From positions 1-7,716 of the forward strand of contig JAQBUJ010000129.1 of NCBI GenBank assembly GCA_027623845.1: DNA of 7,716 nt. Reading direction: 5' to 3'. The notes beneath the pieces are model-generated. The model saw nothing but the letters and a program-made list of their open reading frames with translations. It did not search any database and was not told where the DNA came from. Numbering within the stretch: position 1 is the stretch's first letter; each line of letters starts with the position of its first letter. Made by a program: the position numbers and the translations under genes. Of the stretch, positions 1-6,314 are shown piece after piece. This DNA comes from Pseudomonadota bacterium (GTDB lineage: Bacteria; Pseudomonadota; Alphaproteobacteria; Thalassobaculales; Thalassobaculaceae).

Positions 1-298
1 CCCTGAGGTGGCGGCGCTGTTCATTTCGCCAGATTTTTATAGCCTATCGACTTGCCGCGACCTGCTGTTCCATGTCCAGGAACATCGCTTTAGCGTCTCG
101 CAACTGGCGGAGTCGATTGCTGATCTCGGCCTGGAGTTTCTGGGTTTTGAGCTATCAGGCGCTGCATGGCGGCTTTACCGCGATCGTTTTCCCGGCGACC
201 CGGATGGTCTGGATTTCGCCAATTGGGCGATGTTCGAGCAGGAGAACCCCGGCTATTTCGGTTCCATGTATCGGATTTGGCTGAGGCATCAAGGTTGA
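1..298 (+). CDS. C-terminal end of a SAM-dependent methyltransferase-like protein (5' truncated by window edge)
   Basis: The reading frame (codons from base 2) is open to the left edge and ends at TGA 296-298, so only the last 98 or so residues are present. A GTG at base 8 opens the visible frame but is unlikely to be the start, because the frame continues upstream of it. The fragment contains the run SLSTCRDLLFHVQEH, followed by LGLEFLGFEL and, near the end, NWAMFEQENPGYFGSMYRIW. From memory this matches the conserved C-terminal tail of proteins annotated as class I SAM-dependent methyltransferases, often with TPR repeats, in alphaproteobacteria. The SAM-binding core itself would lie upstream and is not seen here, so the methyltransferase call rests on the tail alone. 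The substrate is unknown. The next gene starts about 120 bases downstream and there is no sign of coupling. Confidence 0.7.
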   Translation, partial: PEVAALFISPDFYSLSTCRDLLFHVQEHRFSVSQLAESIADLGLEFLGFELSGAAWRLYRDRFPGDPDGLDFANWAMFEQENPGYFGSMYRIWLRHQG

Positions 299-313
299 GG
301 CATCACGGCTGAG
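282..313. repeat. 14-base tandem duplication across the methyltransferase stop codon
   Basis: Two adjacent 14-base units, 282-295 and 296-309, match at 12 of 14 positions (TGAGGCATCA is shared exactly), and TGAG of a third copy follows at 310-313. The functional TGA stop is the first codon of the second unit. The unit length is not a multiple of three, so the copies fall in different frames. This looks like a slippage duplication. Confidence 0.7.
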
Positions 314-405
314 ATCGCCATGGCGATGGCGGCGACGGGAGGATCGATATACCTTACCGCCCAGAATGCCACCAAGAATATTGGTCCACGTTCCTGCCTG
401 ACATT

Positions 406-410
406 GGGAG
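406..410 (+). promoter_or_regulatory. Shine-Dalgarno GGGAG that decides the bicupin start
   Basis: GGGAG at 406-410 lies 3 bases before ATG 414, 6 bases before ATG 417 and 12 bases before ATG 423. Normal spacing favours ATG 417 over the first ATG of the frame at 414. Confidence 0.55.
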
Positions 411-416
411 ACGATG

Positions 417-1337
417 ATGGCGATGCAATCCGCGAGCGCTGACAGTGGCGCGCAATCCCAAAATGCCCAACAACAGCGGGCGATCTATAACAGCCCGGAA
501 AACTTCTTTAACTGGTCCTGGCCGGAAGTGCCGCGGCATCAGTTTCTCGACGAGCGCAACCGGGCTTATGATCCGGACGGTGCAAGCGGCCTGATCCCGC
601 TGGATATATCCGACGTGCTGGAAACCCCGTATCCGGCGACGATCCCGGCGATCCTGGCGCGTTATGTCAAGGTTCGGGCCGGCGAGTCGCTGGCGCACAG
701 CTTCATTGCGTCCGGCGAGGTCTATTATGTGCTCCAGGGCAAGGGCGCCAGTAATAATGGTGCGGACCAGGTGAACTGGGGCGCCGGCGATGTGTTCTGC
801 TTTCCCGGCGGTAACGAACCCCGCCATCAGGCCTCGGACGCCGCGATCCTGTTCTGCGTGACCAACGAGCCGCTATTGGCCTTCGAAAACCTGCGGGCGC
901 CGGCGGCGGGTCAGTCGCGCAGCGAAACCGTGCATTGGCCGCACGGCTCGATCGAGCAACACCTCCAGACGATTTTTGAACGCCCGAAGACAGCGGAGAC
1001 CTCGGGGGTGTCGATCCAGTTCTCGACCCCGGCGACGGCGCCGAGCCGCAACACCATTCCGATGATCAATACCGCGATCAACACGCTGGAATCCGGCGGC
1101 GACCAACGGCCACATCGCCATAACGGCGCGGCGATCACCCTGGCCATCGAAGGCGAGGGCATCCATTCGATGATCGAGGACGAGGAAGTGCCCTGGGTCA
1201 CCGGCGCGGCGCAGATCACGCCGGGCTCGGAACTGCACTCGCATCACAACCGGGGCAACCGGCGGATGCGCAGCTTCGTGGTGCAGGACGAGGGCCTGCA
1301 CTTCTATCTCCGCACACCGGGCTTTAGTTGGGATTGA
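417..1337 (+). CDS. Bicupin protein, gentisate 1,2-dioxygenase-like
   Basis: The protein is about 306 residues; numbering here counts from the alternative ATG at 414. Two cupin barrels are visible. The N-terminal one (about 85-160) has VRAGESLAHSF...GEVYYVLQGKG and then WGAGDVFCFPGG...RH, giving H95, E102 and H138 as possible ligands; the second His of the HxH motif is replaced by F97. The C-terminal one (about 225-303) has PHRHNGAAITLAIEGEG and ITPGSELHSHHN, giving H234, H236 and H275/H277. The arrangement resembles gentisate and salicylate 1,2-dioxygenases, iron enzymes that open aromatic rings, but the protein is somewhat shorter than usual gentisate dioxygenases (about 340-350). In those enzymes the N-terminal cupin carries the catalytic iron; here the C-terminal cupin is the better preserved one. 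The substrate is therefore uncertain and a non-gentisate role is quite possible. No aromatic-degradation partner genes lie next to it. The protein is likely cytoplasmic, with no signal peptide or membrane segment. Confidence 0.8.
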   Translation: MAMQSASADSGAQSQNAQQQRAIYNSPENFFNWSWPEVPRHQFLDERNRAYDPDGASGLIPLDISDVLETPYPATIPAILARYVKVRAGESLAHSFIASGEVYYVLQGKGASNNGADQVNWGAGDVFCFPGGNEPRHQASDAAILFCVTNEPLLAFENLRAPAAGQSRSETVHWPHGSIEQHLQTIFERPKTAETSGVSIQFSTPATAPSRNTIPMINTAINTLESGGDQRPHRHNGAAITLAIEGEGIHSMIEDEEVPWVTGAAQITPGSELHSHHNRGNRRMRSFVVQDEGLHFYLRTPGFSWD

Positions 1338-1362
1338 TCAGCAGCGCCCGTCCGACCTCGCG

Positions 1363-1390
1363 CCGGCCCCCTGTCTACGATCGGGGCCGG
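1363..1390 (+). terminator. GC-rich hairpin after the bicupin gene, possible terminator
   Basis: CCGGCCCC at 1363-1370 pairs perfectly with GGGGCCGG at 1383-1390 around a 12-base loop, starting 25 bases after the bicupin stop. No T-run follows (TTCGCACG), so it is not a textbook intrinsic terminator. It could act as an mRNA 3' end or a Rho-assisted terminator. Confidence 0.4.
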
Positions 1391-1513
1391 TTCGCACGTC
1401 CTCTGATGCTGCCTTAGGATCGCTGATCCGCCGGGATCGTCATTCCTTCGCGTTACCAGCCACCATCACGGCCACGATAGATTTCGCGCAATTTGCGGTC
1501 TAATCTTCGGCTC

Positions 1514-3283
1514 ATGAACAAGCCCACGCAACGCCGTCTCGCCGCCATCGTTTCCGCCGATGTTGTCGGCTATTCGCGCCTCATGGGCGTGGACGAAGTC
1601 GGTACGCTGGCGGCGCTGCGGACGCATAGGGCGGAGCTTATCGACGCCAAGATCGCCGAGCACGGTGGCCGCATCGTCAAGACCATGGGCGACGGCCTGT
1701 TGCTGGAATTTCCGTCCGTCGTCGATGCGACGACCAGCGCCATCGAGATACAGGAAGGCATGGCAATTCGAAACGCCAATGTGACGCACGACAATCGCAT
1801 CATCTTCCGCATCGGGATCAATCTCGGCGACATCATCATCGACGGCGATGACATACTTGGCGATGGCGTCAACGTCGCCGCCCGTATTGAGCCATTGGCC
1901 GAACCTGGCGGGGTGGCTATTTCGGGCCGCGTCCATGACGACGTGCGGGATCGCCTTGATGCGGTCTTTGTCGACATCGGAAAACAGACCCTCAAGAATA
2001 TTTCCCGACCTCTCAGTGTTTGGCGTTGGTCACCGGGGGTGTCGCAAACAATCGACGCACCAATCAATAGACAAGCGCCGTCACTCGTCCTGGACAAACC
2101 ATCGATCGCGGTGTTGCCGTTCACCAACATGAGTGGTGATCCCGAGCAGGAGTATTTCTCCGACGGTTTGGCCGAGGACATTATTACGGAACTCTCGCGG
2201 TTCCGTTCTCTGTTCGTGATTGCACGGAATTCATCCTTCGTCTTCAAGAACCAGTCGGTCAATATTCGCAAAGTCGGGCAGGAACTCGGTGTTGCCTACG
2301 TCGTTGAAGGCAGCGTTCGTAAGGTAGGAAACCGAGTGCGCATTACAGCTCAGCTCGTGGAGGCAGAAACAGGAAACCATCTTTGGGCAGAGCGATACGA
2401 TCGAGAACTCGACGATATATTCGCCGTGCAGGACGAGATCACACAGAGAATCGTCGGCGCGTTGCAGCCAGAGATCGGCGAGGCTGAATTGAAGCGTGCG
2501 CGACTTAGGTCGCCCGACACTCTTGATGCCTGGGCGCTTTATCATCAAGGCATCCACAACCTGTATCAATATTCCAAAGCCGCCAACGACGAGGCGCGGC
2601 AACAGTTTAGGCAAGCGGTTGAGCAGGATGACCAATTCGCCGGTGCATACACAATGCTGGCATATGCGAGCTTCATGGCGGTATTCGACGCGCTCTCGGA
2701 CTATCGCGTCGATCAACTCGCCGAAAGCTTTGAGATGGCACAGAAGGCAGTCCGGCTCGACGACCGGGATGCGATGGCGCACGCCATCCTGGGACGGGTT
2801 CTGTCGATGCGGCACCATCACGACCAGGCGATCGCCGAATGTGACAAGGCGATCGAACTCAACCCGAACCTCTCGCAGGCTCAGTTTGGCCGTGGCTTGG
2901 CGCTCGTCCTGGCCGGACGACCGGATGAGGCCATCGCCAACCTGGAGAATGCGGCGAGGTTGAGCCCGCGCGATCCGAATTTTTACGCTTTCCTCTTGGT
3001 CTCAGCGTGGGTCGATATCCTGCGGGGCCGATTTGACGACGCGCTGGAGAGAGCCAGACAAGCGGTCGCGCAACCTAATTCGGGGGTATGGGGCTATGCC
3101 ACCTTGACCATCGCATTGGCCCATTTGGACCGTCTTGAGGAGGCGCGGGACGCGCTTGATGCCCTCATTGAAGTAAAACCGGACATAGCTCTCTCTTTTA
3201 TCGAGGAAACCTTGCCATTTCAGCGCGACGCCGATCGCCATATCTTCGAGACCGGCCTGCGACTCGCCGGCTTAACCATGTGA
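1514..3283 (+). CDS. Class III adenylate cyclase with TolB-like and TPR domains
   Basis: The protein is 589 residues from ATG 1514. An upstream in-frame TTG at 1493 is disfavoured because family members begin close to the RRLAAIVSADVVGYSRLMG motif; no clear Shine-Dalgarno is seen for either start. Domains in order: a class III cyclase homology domain (about 8-172), a TolB-like N-terminal domain (about 194-320, beginning PSIAVLPFTNMSGDPEQEYF), and TPR-like helical repeats (about 335-560, e.g. AIAECDKAIELNPN and AIANLENAARLSPRD). Catalytic residues fit an active enzyme: metal-binding D16 and D60 (KTMGDG), adenine-selecting K57 and D113, and transition-state N120 and R124 in GDGVNVAAR. The K/D pair predicts ATP rather than GTP as substrate and cAMP as product. 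No transmembrane segment or signal peptide is present, so it should be cytoplasmic, with the TolB/TPR part probably binding a partner or sensing a signal (inference). The stretch around 2200-2660 looks less GC-biased by eye than neighbouring genes. Confidence 0.9.
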   Translation: MNKPTQRRLAAIVSADVVGYSRLMGVDEVGTLAALRTHRAELIDAKIAEHGGRIVKTMGDGLLLEFPSVVDATTSAIEIQEGMAIRNANVTHDNRIIFRIGINLGDIIIDGDDILGDGVNVAARIEPLAEPGGVAISGRVHDDVRDRLDAVFVDIGKQTLKNISRPLSVWRWSPGVSQTIDAPINRQAPSLVLDKPSIAVLPFTNMSGDPEQEYFSDGLAEDIITELSRFRSLFVIARNSSFVFKNQSVNIRKVGQELGVAYVVEGSVRKVGNRVRITAQLVEAETGNHLWAERYDRELDDIFAVQDEITQRIVGALQPEIGEAELKRARLRSPDTLDAWALYHQGIHNLYQYSKAANDEARQQFRQAVEQDDQFAGAYTMLAYASFMAVFDALSDYRVDQLAESFEMAQKAVRLDDRDAMAHAILGRVLSMRHHHDQAIAECDKAIELNPNLSQAQFGRGLALVLAGRPDEAIANLENAARLSPRDPNFYAFLLVSAWVDILRGRFDDALERARQAVAQPNSGVWGYATLTIALAHLDRLEEARDALDALIEVKPDIALSFIEETLPFQRDADRHIFETGLRLAGLTM

Positions 3284-3648
3284 CGCCCATTGAGACGAGC
3301 CTTTCGGGAATACTTCCGGACAGGCGTTAGCCGGACAGGCGTTAGAAGGCCCAAACTCCCCGATTCCTAGAGGCTGCGTAAGGCCCGCGACGCAGTTCCG
3401 CCCGGGGGTGATCTTGAGACGAACACGTTGTGCGGTCTAATGCCTCTTCGGGCACCCCATGAGACCAATTGCGCCCAGGCGTTGATGTCGGCTCTTAGGG
3501 CAACATGGGAAACACGCGCCGGATCTTTTTCGTTTCCAGCGCTTCTTGGTTTCCCGATACCCGGCGCTTCCATGGTTTTACCGAGACGGATGGTCCTGGC
3601 CCGACCAGACCACTGGACAAAGCGGCGGCGGCGGCGGATTCTGTTGGC
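3284..3648. other. 365-base gap without a recognised gene
   Basis: The gap lies between the cyclase stop and the DUF599 start. It holds a perfect 15-base tandem repeat (3316-3345) shortly after the cyclase stop. Open frames run through it on both strands, including an in-frame extension of the DUF599 gene back to ATG 3505 and part of a long minus-strand frame. Their translations are rich in Arg, Pro and Gly and match no family I recognise, so they look like GC-driven open frames. No terminator with a T-run and no convincing promoter is visible, although a promoter for the DUF599 gene is expected here. Confidence 0.6.
3316..3345. repeat. Perfect 15-base tandem repeat downstream of the cyclase gene
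   Basis: CCGGACAGGCGTTAG occurs twice head to tail, at 3316-3330 and 3331-3345, beginning 33 bases after the cyclase stop codon. No third copy is present. It is most simply a recent slippage duplication. Confidence 0.9.
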
Positions 3649-4350
3649 ATGTTCATGTTCGACGGCTTCTCGACCAACGATCTGGTCGCTCTGGCGATTT
3701 TCGTGGCTGCCTGGGGCGGGTACGAATGGTATGGCGCCCGGGCGTTGGAAACCGGTTCCAACACGTCGTCGCGGATGAACCGTTGGCGGCGGCACTGGAT
3801 GCAGGCGGCGATCGCGCGGGACAACCGGATCGGCGACCTGCAGATCATCCGGGTGCTGACCGGTAATTCGGCGTTTCTGGCGTCGACGGCGATTTTCGTT
3901 ACCGCCGGCATCGCTGCGGTCATCGGCTCGGCCGACCGGGTGATCGAGATTTTGAACGGTTATGAGTTCCTGGCCGAGACCACGCGCAACCGGTTTGGTC
4001 TGAAACTCGCGGTCATCGCCTTGATTTTCGTCAATGCCTTCTTTCGCCTGGCTTGGTCGATGCGCCTGCACAGTAATGCCGCCGTGGTGTTGGGCGCGAT
4101 CCCGCAACCGGAGAAGATCGAGGATCAGGCAAGGGCCGAGGCGCAGGCCGGGCTGGCCGCCGATCTCTGCAACCTGGCGGCCAAGCATTATCAGGGCGGC
4201 ATGCACGCCTATTATTTCGGGTTCGCCGCCTGTGCCTGGTTCGCCCATCCCGTCGGCCTGGTTATCGCCGGGCTTTGGGTGGTGGCGATCCTGTATCGCC
4301 GCGAGTTTCGCTCCCGCGCCTTTGCCGCGCTTGGCCGGATCACCGACTGA
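3649..4350 (+). CDS. DUF599 family integral membrane protein
   Basis: The protein is 233 residues from ATG 3649. The same frame is open back to ATG 3505, but the 48 extra residues are Pro/Arg/Ala-rich and unlike the family, while 233 residues fits the usual DUF599 length; ATG 3655 is an alternative start. No strong Shine-Dalgarno distinguishes them. Hydrophobic segments lie at about 10-27, 73-93, 117-135 and 188-215. Family hallmarks I recognise are RRHWMQAAIARDNRIGD (about 47-63), the following FLASTAIFVTAG, and LIFVNAFFRLAWSMR (about 125-139) leading into VVLGAIP. The loop at about 152-180 is hydrophilic and likely faces the cytoplasm. The molecular function of DUF599 proteins is unknown, so only membrane location can be stated. 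It is followed after 114 bases by the aldolase gene, which has its own ribosome binding site, and shows no clear functional link to it. Confidence 0.85.
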   Translation: MFMFDGFSTNDLVALAIFVAAWGGYEWYGARALETGSNTSSRMNRWRRHWMQAAIARDNRIGDLQIIRVLTGNSAFLASTAIFVTAGIAAVIGSADRVIEILNGYEFLAETTRNRFGLKLAVIALIFVNAFFRLAWSMRLHSNAAVVLGAIPQPEKIEDQARAEAQAGLAADLCNLAAKHYQGGMHAYYFGFAACAWFAHPVGLVIAGLWVVAILYRREFRSRAFAALGRITD

Positions 4351-4452
4351 ACGGTCGCATCTGTGTTGTGGTGAATGCGGTGGTTCGGGCGCTGTATGAT
4401 TGTTGGTGGTCGATGTTGGTCCTAAGCTGGCGTGGAACAAATCAATCAGGTC

Positions 4453-4457
4453 GGAGG
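4453..4457 (+). promoter_or_regulatory. Shine-Dalgarno GGAGG for the aldolase gene
   Basis: GGAGG at 4453-4457 lies 7 bases before ATG 4465. This sets the start at 4465 rather than at the in-frame GTG at 4432, which would place the motif inside the coding sequence. Confidence 0.8.
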
Positions 4458-4464
4458 CTCTATC

Positions 4465-5223
4465 ATGCGCAATCCCTTACGTGAGCGGTTGAACCAGGGC
4501 AAGGTCAGCGCCGGTATCCTGACCGCCATGCCCAGCGTCACCATGGCCCAGGCCCTGGCCAATATGGGTTTCGACTGGATGTTCATCGACATGGAGCATG
4601 GGCCGATCGACATCGCCTCGGCTCACGCGATGATCACCGCCAGCAGTGGCACCGATTGCGCCCCGTTGGTGCGGGTCATGGAGCCGAAGATCAGTTACAC
4701 CAAGCCGGTCCTGGACGCTGGCGCCATGGGGATCATTTTCCCGATGATCACCTCCAAGGCCTTGGCCGAGGACGCGGTCAAGGCGGTCCGCTATCCGCCG
4801 GAGGGAGAGCGCGGCTGGGGTCCGTTTTATGCGCCGATGCGCTGGGGCAACGGCGATGCGATGGAGTACTACAAGGCCTCGGGCGATATCGTGATCGTCG
4901 CGCTGATCGAGCATATTGAGGCGGTGGAGAACATTCAGGAGATCCTGGAGGTTTCCGGCATCGATGTGTTCCTGATCGCGCCGATGGATCTGGCCGCCAG
5001 CATGGGCCATGTCGGCGACCGGGATCATGCCGATGTGCAGACGGCGATTTCCCGCGCCGAGCAGGCGATCAAGGGCGCAGGGCGAACCATGGGCGCGCTC
5101 TGTCTCTCGGCCGAGGAAGGCAATGAGAAGATCGCCAAAGGGTACAAGTTGCTGTTGATGGGCTTCGACATGCTGCTGCTGAATATCGGCGCCGAGTCGA
5201 TGCTGAACGGGTTGAAACGTTAA
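4465..5223 (+). CDS. HpcH/HpaI family aldolase (class II, metal-dependent)
   Basis: The protein is 252 residues, the usual size for this family. HpcH/HpaI enzymes cleave or form C-C bonds between pyruvate or a related 2-oxo acid and an aldehyde, using a divalent metal. The four residues important in HpcH all appear, at the same numbers: H45 in FIDMEHG, R70 in APLVRV, E149 in VALIEH and D175 in LIAPMDLAASMGH. PPEGERGWGP (111-120) corresponds to the family's glycine-rich PPxGxRGxG loop, with Trp in one position where many members have Val or Phe. No signal peptide is present, so it is cytoplasmic. The stop is 16 bases before the PhyH-family start, indicating an operon of at least two genes. The natural substrate cannot be read from the sequence; relatives act on 4-hydroxy-2-oxo acids, 2-keto-3-deoxy sugar acids and similar compounds. 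No 4-hydroxyphenylacetate (hpa/hpc) genes are nearby, so a homoprotocatechuate role is not supported. Confidence 0.88.
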   Translation: MRNPLRERLNQGKVSAGILTAMPSVTMAQALANMGFDWMFIDMEHGPIDIASAHAMITASSGTDCAPLVRVMEPKISYTKPVLDAGAMGIIFPMITSKALAEDAVKAVRYPPEGERGWGPFYAPMRWGNGDAMEYYKASGDIVIVALIEHIEAVENIQEILEVSGIDVFLIAPMDLAASMGHVGDRDHADVQTAISRAEQAIKGAGRTMGALCLSAEEGNEKIAKGYKLLLMGFDMLLLNIGAESMLNGLKR

Positions 5224-5227
5224 GACC

Positions 5228-5231
5228 GAGG
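5228..5231 (+). promoter_or_regulatory. Shine-Dalgarno GAGG for the PhyH-family gene
   Basis: GAGG at 5228-5231, followed by an A-rich spacer, lies 8 bases before ATG 5240 within the 16-base gap after the aldolase stop. It supports independent ribosome loading in a shared transcript. Confidence 0.7.
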
Positions 5232-5239
5232 AAAAAATC

Positions 5240-6034
5240 ATGCGACTGACCGACGAACAGGTCGCCGAGTATCGCGAAAAAGGTTGGATAGTGCTGCCGA
5301 GCCTGTTCTCCGCCAAGGAGCGCTCGGTCCTGGAGGCCGCCGCATTTGAGGTTCTGGAGCGCCCCGGCCCGGAGGTGGCGCGCGAGGATGACGGCTCACC
5401 GCATGTCTGTTGGGGCATGCATCTGTTTGACCAGCGGTTTGGCGCCCTGACCCGGCACCCGAAAATGTTGGCGCCGGTCGAACAATTGCTTGGTAACCAA
5501 GTGTTTGTTCATCAGTCCCGCATCAACATCAAGCAGCAGAACGGCTCCATCGTCGAATGGCATCAGGACTGGGGCACCTATCACCGGATTGACGGTATCC
5601 CGGAGCCGCGCGGCATCATGATCGGGATTTTCCTCGATGACGTCCGTTCGGTGAACGCCCCGGTATTGGCGGTGCCGGGCTCGCACAGGAATGGGTTGGT
5701 CTCCGAAGCGGTGATCGACGACGCGGTCGCGGACCATGATCGGGCCGCCAAGTACCGCTACGACATCACGCCAACGACCATGAAGCGGTTGGTTGACGAG
5801 AACGGCCTGGAGGCGATTGAAGGCCCGGCGGGCTCGGTATTGTTGATGAACATGGCGGTCGTGCACGGCTCCAGCGTCAATATCTCGCCGCTGCGCCGGC
5901 TTTTGCTCTATGTGAATGTCACAGCGGTGGACAATCGCGGTGAAACCTTCATCCGGCCGGAACACTACGCCGCCCGCGATTTCGCCCCGCTGACGCCGCT
6001 CGGCGCGGATTGTCTGACCGCCTACGCTCCCTAG
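5240..6034 (+). CDS. Phytanoyl-CoA dioxygenase (PhyH) family Fe(II)/2-oxoglutarate oxygenase
   Basis: The protein is 264 residues. PhyH-family enzymes use Fe(II), O2 and 2-oxoglutarate, usually to hydroxylate a small molecule. The iron triad is visible: H108 and D110 in VEWHQDWGTYH, and the distal H209 in MAVVHGSS. R219 or R220 in SPLRRLLLY is the likely 2-oxoglutarate-binding Arg, 10-11 residues after the distal His. The segment at 107-121 follows the pattern W-H-x-D-W-x-T-Y-H-x-x-D-G-I-P, which resembles the ectoine hydroxylase (EctD) signature, and NAPVLAVPGSHRNG (139-152) is also family-typical. It starts like many members, with LTDEQVAEYREKGWIVLPSLF. It is the second gene of a tight pair with the aldolase. 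True EctD function is not supported because no ectABC genes are in view and the protein is shorter than usual EctD (about 300). The substrate is unknown. It is cytoplasmic, with no signal peptide. Confidence 0.88.
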   Translation: MRLTDEQVAEYREKGWIVLPSLFSAKERSVLEAAAFEVLERPGPEVAREDDGSPHVCWGMHLFDQRFGALTRHPKMLAPVEQLLGNQVFVHQSRINIKQQNGSIVEWHQDWGTYHRIDGIPEPRGIMIGIFLDDVRSVNAPVLAVPGSHRNGLVSEAVIDDAVADHDRAAKYRYDITPTTMKRLVDENGLEAIEGPAGSVLLMNMAVVHGSSVNISPLRRLLLYVNVTAVDNRGETFIRPEHYAARDFAPLTPLGADCLTAYAP

Positions 6035-6090
6035 CGCCCCCCCAAACGCCCTCCTTCTGCCGATCATCCCGCCGCCGTTTTCAGCCGTCT

Positions 6091-6108
6091 TCCCGCCGCA
6101 GGGCGGGA
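6091..6108. terminator. Hairpin after the PhyH-family gene, possible terminator
   Basis: TCCCGCC at 6091-6097 pairs with GGCGGGA at 6102-6108 around a GCAG loop, giving seven perfect pairs. It lies 56 bases after the PhyH-family stop. No T-run follows on the plus strand (CCCATTCC), so termination is possible but not demonstrated. Confidence 0.4.
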
Positions 6109-6190
6109 CCCATTCCTCCGGCTGTCGCGCCTCGTGCGGTGGCGGAAAGTTCTGACCCGGCGAGGTCGTAATTCCGGCATGCGGAATAGG

Positions 6191-6208
6191 CCCCGCTCTT
6201 CAGCGGGG
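6191..6208. terminator. Hairpin with CTTC loop in the convergent region, possible bidirectional terminator
   Basis: CCCCGCT at 6191-6197 pairs perfectly with AGCGGGG at 6202-6208 around a CTTC tetraloop. The stem is very stable but has no T-run on either side. It could stop transcription from either direction or be part of a dispersed palindromic repeat. Confidence 0.4.
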
Positions 6209-6217
6209 TGACGGCGG

Positions 6218-6314
6218 TAATGGGGCAGGCTTGGGATGGCGCATCGCCAGCTGATCATCGCCCTTTTGCCCTCATACCGCTCCGGTGATAATGGGGCAAG
6301 CATGGGACGGCGCA
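6218..6314. repeat. Diverged 26-base direct repeat, two copies
   Basis: The copies are at 6218-6243 and 6289-6314 and match at 23 of 26 positions; both begin TAATGGGGCA and end GGCGCA, with start points 71 bases apart. The bases just before them (GGCGG and CCGGTGA) are only loosely alike. Both copies lie between the convergent genes, next to the hairpins. Confidence 0.8.

Noticed and set aside
3505..3648. N-terminal extension of the DUF599 protein to ATG 3505
   Set aside because: The extra 48 residues do not look like the family and precede the first membrane segment; 233 residues fits DUF599.
4395..4400. TATGAT as a possible -10 box for the aldolase operon
   Set aside because: No acceptable -35 box lies 16-18 bases upstream; TTGTGG at 4366-4371 is 23 bases away. 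A lone hexamer is weak evidence.
3367..4440. Long minus-strand open frame of 357 codons opposite the DUF599 gene
   Set aside because: Its translation is rich in Arg, Pro, Gly and His with no recognised domain, while the plus strand encodes a clear DUF599 membrane protein. It is a GC-driven antisense shadow.
4477..5418. Minus-strand open frame of 313 codons opposite the aldolase gene
   Set aside because: It is opposite an aldolase with all catalytic residues intact; the low-complexity His/Arg/Gly-rich translation shows no family features.
4465..6034. Assigning the aldolase to homoprotocatechuate degradation and the PhyH protein to ectoine hydroxylation
   Set aside because: None of the companion hpc/hpa or ect genes is present in the window, so family-level names are as far as the evidence goes.
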